A stretch of 64,000 nucleotides of DNA from Watersipora subatra. Taxonomy: Eukaryota > Bryozoa > Gymnolaemata > Cheilostomatida > Watersiporidae. Position 1 is the stretch's first letter. Each line of letters opens with the position of its first letter. The notes beneath the pieces were generated by a model that was given only the letters and a program-made list of their open reading frames with translations, ran no database searches and was not told the DNA's origin. Positions 62,212 to 64,000 of the stretch are shown here, one piece after another. The stretch covers positions 7,927,446 to 7,991,445 of the forward strand of contig NC_088716.1 in the NCBI RefSeq assembly GCF_963576615.1. The letters run 5' to 3'. Position numbers and translations under genes: made by a program.

Positions 62212-62942
62212 CCAGGTTATGTCTAAGGGTATGCGTCTACGGGTGCAATAGGACTAGACACAATTATTTGAGGTTGAATAGGTTATTTTATTATGCATGC
62301 CAGTTCTTGGTATGCACCGTGAAAGCTAAAATAAAAGTCGTAATGTTAAGAGCAAAATACGTAAAATCGGCAAGAATGCGATAATAAATACGTTTATAAA
62401 AAAAGATTAGTAATTACCTTTTGTCCTTTAATGTTCTGGTACGGCTAGGTTTATGTTAGTTTAAAATCATGTATGAGTTGTCTCGCCGTAGTGGTTTCTA
62501 ACTAATAAATAAAACAGATTTTAAGAAATATTAATACGCAAATAATTCAAGTTGGTTAAAAAGAAAAACGACAAAATCAGAAATTGGATAAATATTAAAT
62601 GGTAAATACCTTGTACTTAAGAATAGAGTGGTATAGTTGTCCAATACACGGTATATTAACTCAACCAAACTACAGAGACCGGTGTGAGCAACTGATCTGC
62701 ACTAGATGAAAAGCGTAGGTAATCCTAAGCCGTTCTGCATGACTAACTGAGAAAACGGCACTAAAACTATCGGCCGATACCGCCCCGTGACCGAACGCAT
62801 CGCAACGGCGAAAACGCACCCCAGCCAAATAGTTTCACTGCACCACTCACACGCATTGACTCAGCATTGTTAGTTTTGTTAAGGCATAAATTAACTAAGT
62901 TAAATATAAGCGTTAGTTCAATATAAAAGGCTGTCCTTTACA
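62212..62942 (-). repeat. BEL/Pao 5' LTR
   Basis: The TG start at 62212 and CA end at 62942 (plus strand) are followed by the target duplication TAGCT. It matches 55067-55808 except for scattered substitutions and small indels in A-runs. Confidence 0.93.
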
Positions 62943-62947
62943 TAGCT

Positions 62948-63240
62948 GGACAAGTAAAACTACACTCACAGACACACAAACTTTTACGTTGAAGTCAATA
63001 AATTAACTTATTTTCGCAAAAGTTAAAACAAAAGTTTCAGCTAAAAATTACTTTTTGGTAGCGTATACAATGTGTGTCATTCTAAGTTTTAAAATTCATA
63101 TAGTTTGAATAGTTTTTGATGCAATTTAAATAAATTTAGAGAAAAGCATTAAGTAACAATGATTGTAATTAAAAGTGAAACAATTGGCCAGTTTAGCCTA
63201 GTTTAAGTTTTTTCTCCTACAAAACTACAATGAAAAATGA
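62948..63240 (-). mobile_element. Possible Helitron-like fragment interrupted by the BEL/Pao element
   Basis: Reverse-complemented, the stretch carries blocks such as TTTTAAAACTTAGAATGACA and ends ...GTCCAGCTA, resembling the 3' part of the Helitron-like family (AAAAGTTAGAATGACAAATG ... CAGCTAG). The BEL/Pao target TAGCT falls at that end. Similarity is weak and judged by eye. Confidence 0.35.
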
Positions 63241-64000
63241 TGATGATACCAAACCCTACAAAATAAAAACAAAGTATATTAGTTAATAGATTGGAATAGT
63301 TATAACATTGGGAAATCGTACATGAAGGTATGTGTATAAAAGGTTAATGTTTTGGGAAAAGATATCCATCAAACATATTGAATATGACAATATAGATAAA
63401 AATGTCAAGATTAGATATCAAAGCTACATACATCACTGAAGCACACAAAAGTAAACAATTTTTTGCTTAGCCAAGTGGCAATATTACATATAGGTTGTTT
63501 CAACTCATGTTAACATACTACTGCCTTTGTAAAACTTTAAAGTTTGTACAGTTTCAGTCAGTAACCCTACTTAGGATTTGCTGAATTTGAAAATTGTACC
63601 AACAATATTTTAGCCAGAATTTCAAGGTATGCAAAGTAAACTGGCACATTAGCAAATGAAAAACTTTAATCATTGTAGGCTTTCAAAAAAGCAAGATTTT
63701 AGTTAGTGTTCAAAAAACTGAGCCAAATAAAAATTACAGAAATTAGGTAAAATAAGTAAACGAAGAAACAAATCAAAACTTTGTGCTTATTCACTGATTA
63801 GGAGGCGCAAGCTGTCTGTAACACACATGAGTGAAACCTAAAGTATTCCGATGCATGGATGTGAGACCAAGCGCAGGTTGATGGTCAGCCTTAATAAGTA
63901 TGTGTATTATTCCAAAGTATGTTAAGATAGATGTATTAGTAGAGTAGAGTATCCTACACCTGGTTCAATAACCTGAGTATCCAAATTCAACTCAAGTTGC
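63241..64000. other. No gene recognised
   Basis: AT-rich sequence to the window end; no exon or repeat that I can support. Confidence 0.5.

Larger units (their letters stand above)
55067..62942 (-). mobile_element. Full-length BEL/Pao LTR retrotransposon
   Basis: Two LTRs in direct orientation (55067-55808 and 62212-62942) enclose gag and pol on the minus strand. The 5-bp sequence TAGCT is present on both outer sides (55062-55066 and 62943-62947), a perfect target duplication in the 4-6 bp range known for BEL/Pao. The domain order is gag (DUF1759-like), zinc knuckles, aspartic protease (DUF1758-like), reverse transcriptase with YVDD, RNase H, integrase, and an integrase C-terminal domain, which is the BEL/Pao order. 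There is no env-like frame. The LTRs differ at roughly 25 positions by eye (about 3-4%), and several nonsense and frameshift mutations are present, so the copy is old and non-functional. Confidence 0.93.

Noticed and set aside
55067-62942. An endogenous retrovirus with an envelope gene
   Set aside because: Domain order and gag type are BEL/Pao, and no env-like frame exists between integrase and the 3' LTR.

Overview
The window is AT-rich animal nuclear DNA with spliced genes (GT-AG introns), long introns, microsatellites and several transposon families (Helitron-like, TTAA-flanked inverted-repeat elements, LINE remnants, a full-length BEL/Pao LTR element). There is no bacterial-style operon, rRNA gene or CRISPR array. 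The architecture (receptor tyrosine phosphatase plus a receptor with fucolectin-like and fibronectin III modules) suggests an invertebrate, most likely a lophotrochozoan. A bryozoan or mollusc is my guess, not something the sequence proves.

Layout. (1) 863-9099, + strand: the 3' half of a receptor-type protein tyrosine phosphatase (RPTP) gene, 15 exons, 540 codons in one continuous frame. It has an intact catalytic domain D1 and a degenerate D2; the extracellular and membrane exons lie upstream of the window. A 908-bp TTAA-flanked inverted-repeat transposon sits in one D2 intron. (2) 9100-26967: a poly(A) site, then about 17 kb with no recognisable gene. It holds an inverted-repeat element (11321-12036), a tRNA-like head and Helitron-like copy (14757-15566), and a decayed LINE on the minus strand (about 22140-24020). 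(3) 26968-46485, + strand: the 5' part of a second gene, in which 17 exons give 878 codons in one frame. It has a signal peptide, two fucolectin-like (F5/8C-related) domains and six FN3 domains, and it is unfinished at the last exon seen. (4) 46486-55066: repeats only, comprising (TA)n arrays, a Helitron-like copy, a GC-rich minisatellite, a LINE 3' fragment, a second TTAA element and a tRNA-like sequence. (5) 55067-62942, minus strand: a complete but mutated BEL/Pao retrotransposon with two LTRs of about 735 bp and a perfect 5-bp target duplication (TAGCT). (6) 62943-64000: repeat-like flank, no gene.

How the parts fit. Gene 1 ends with PTP domains and gene 2 begins with a secreted lectin/FN3 ectodomain in the same orientation. 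The simplest reading is a head-to-tail array of lectin-FN3-RPTP paralogues: we see the cytoplasmic end of one copy and the extracellular end of the next. This is an inference, because neither gene is complete here. If correct, the array would encode cell-surface receptors coupling glycan recognition to tyrosine dephosphorylation.
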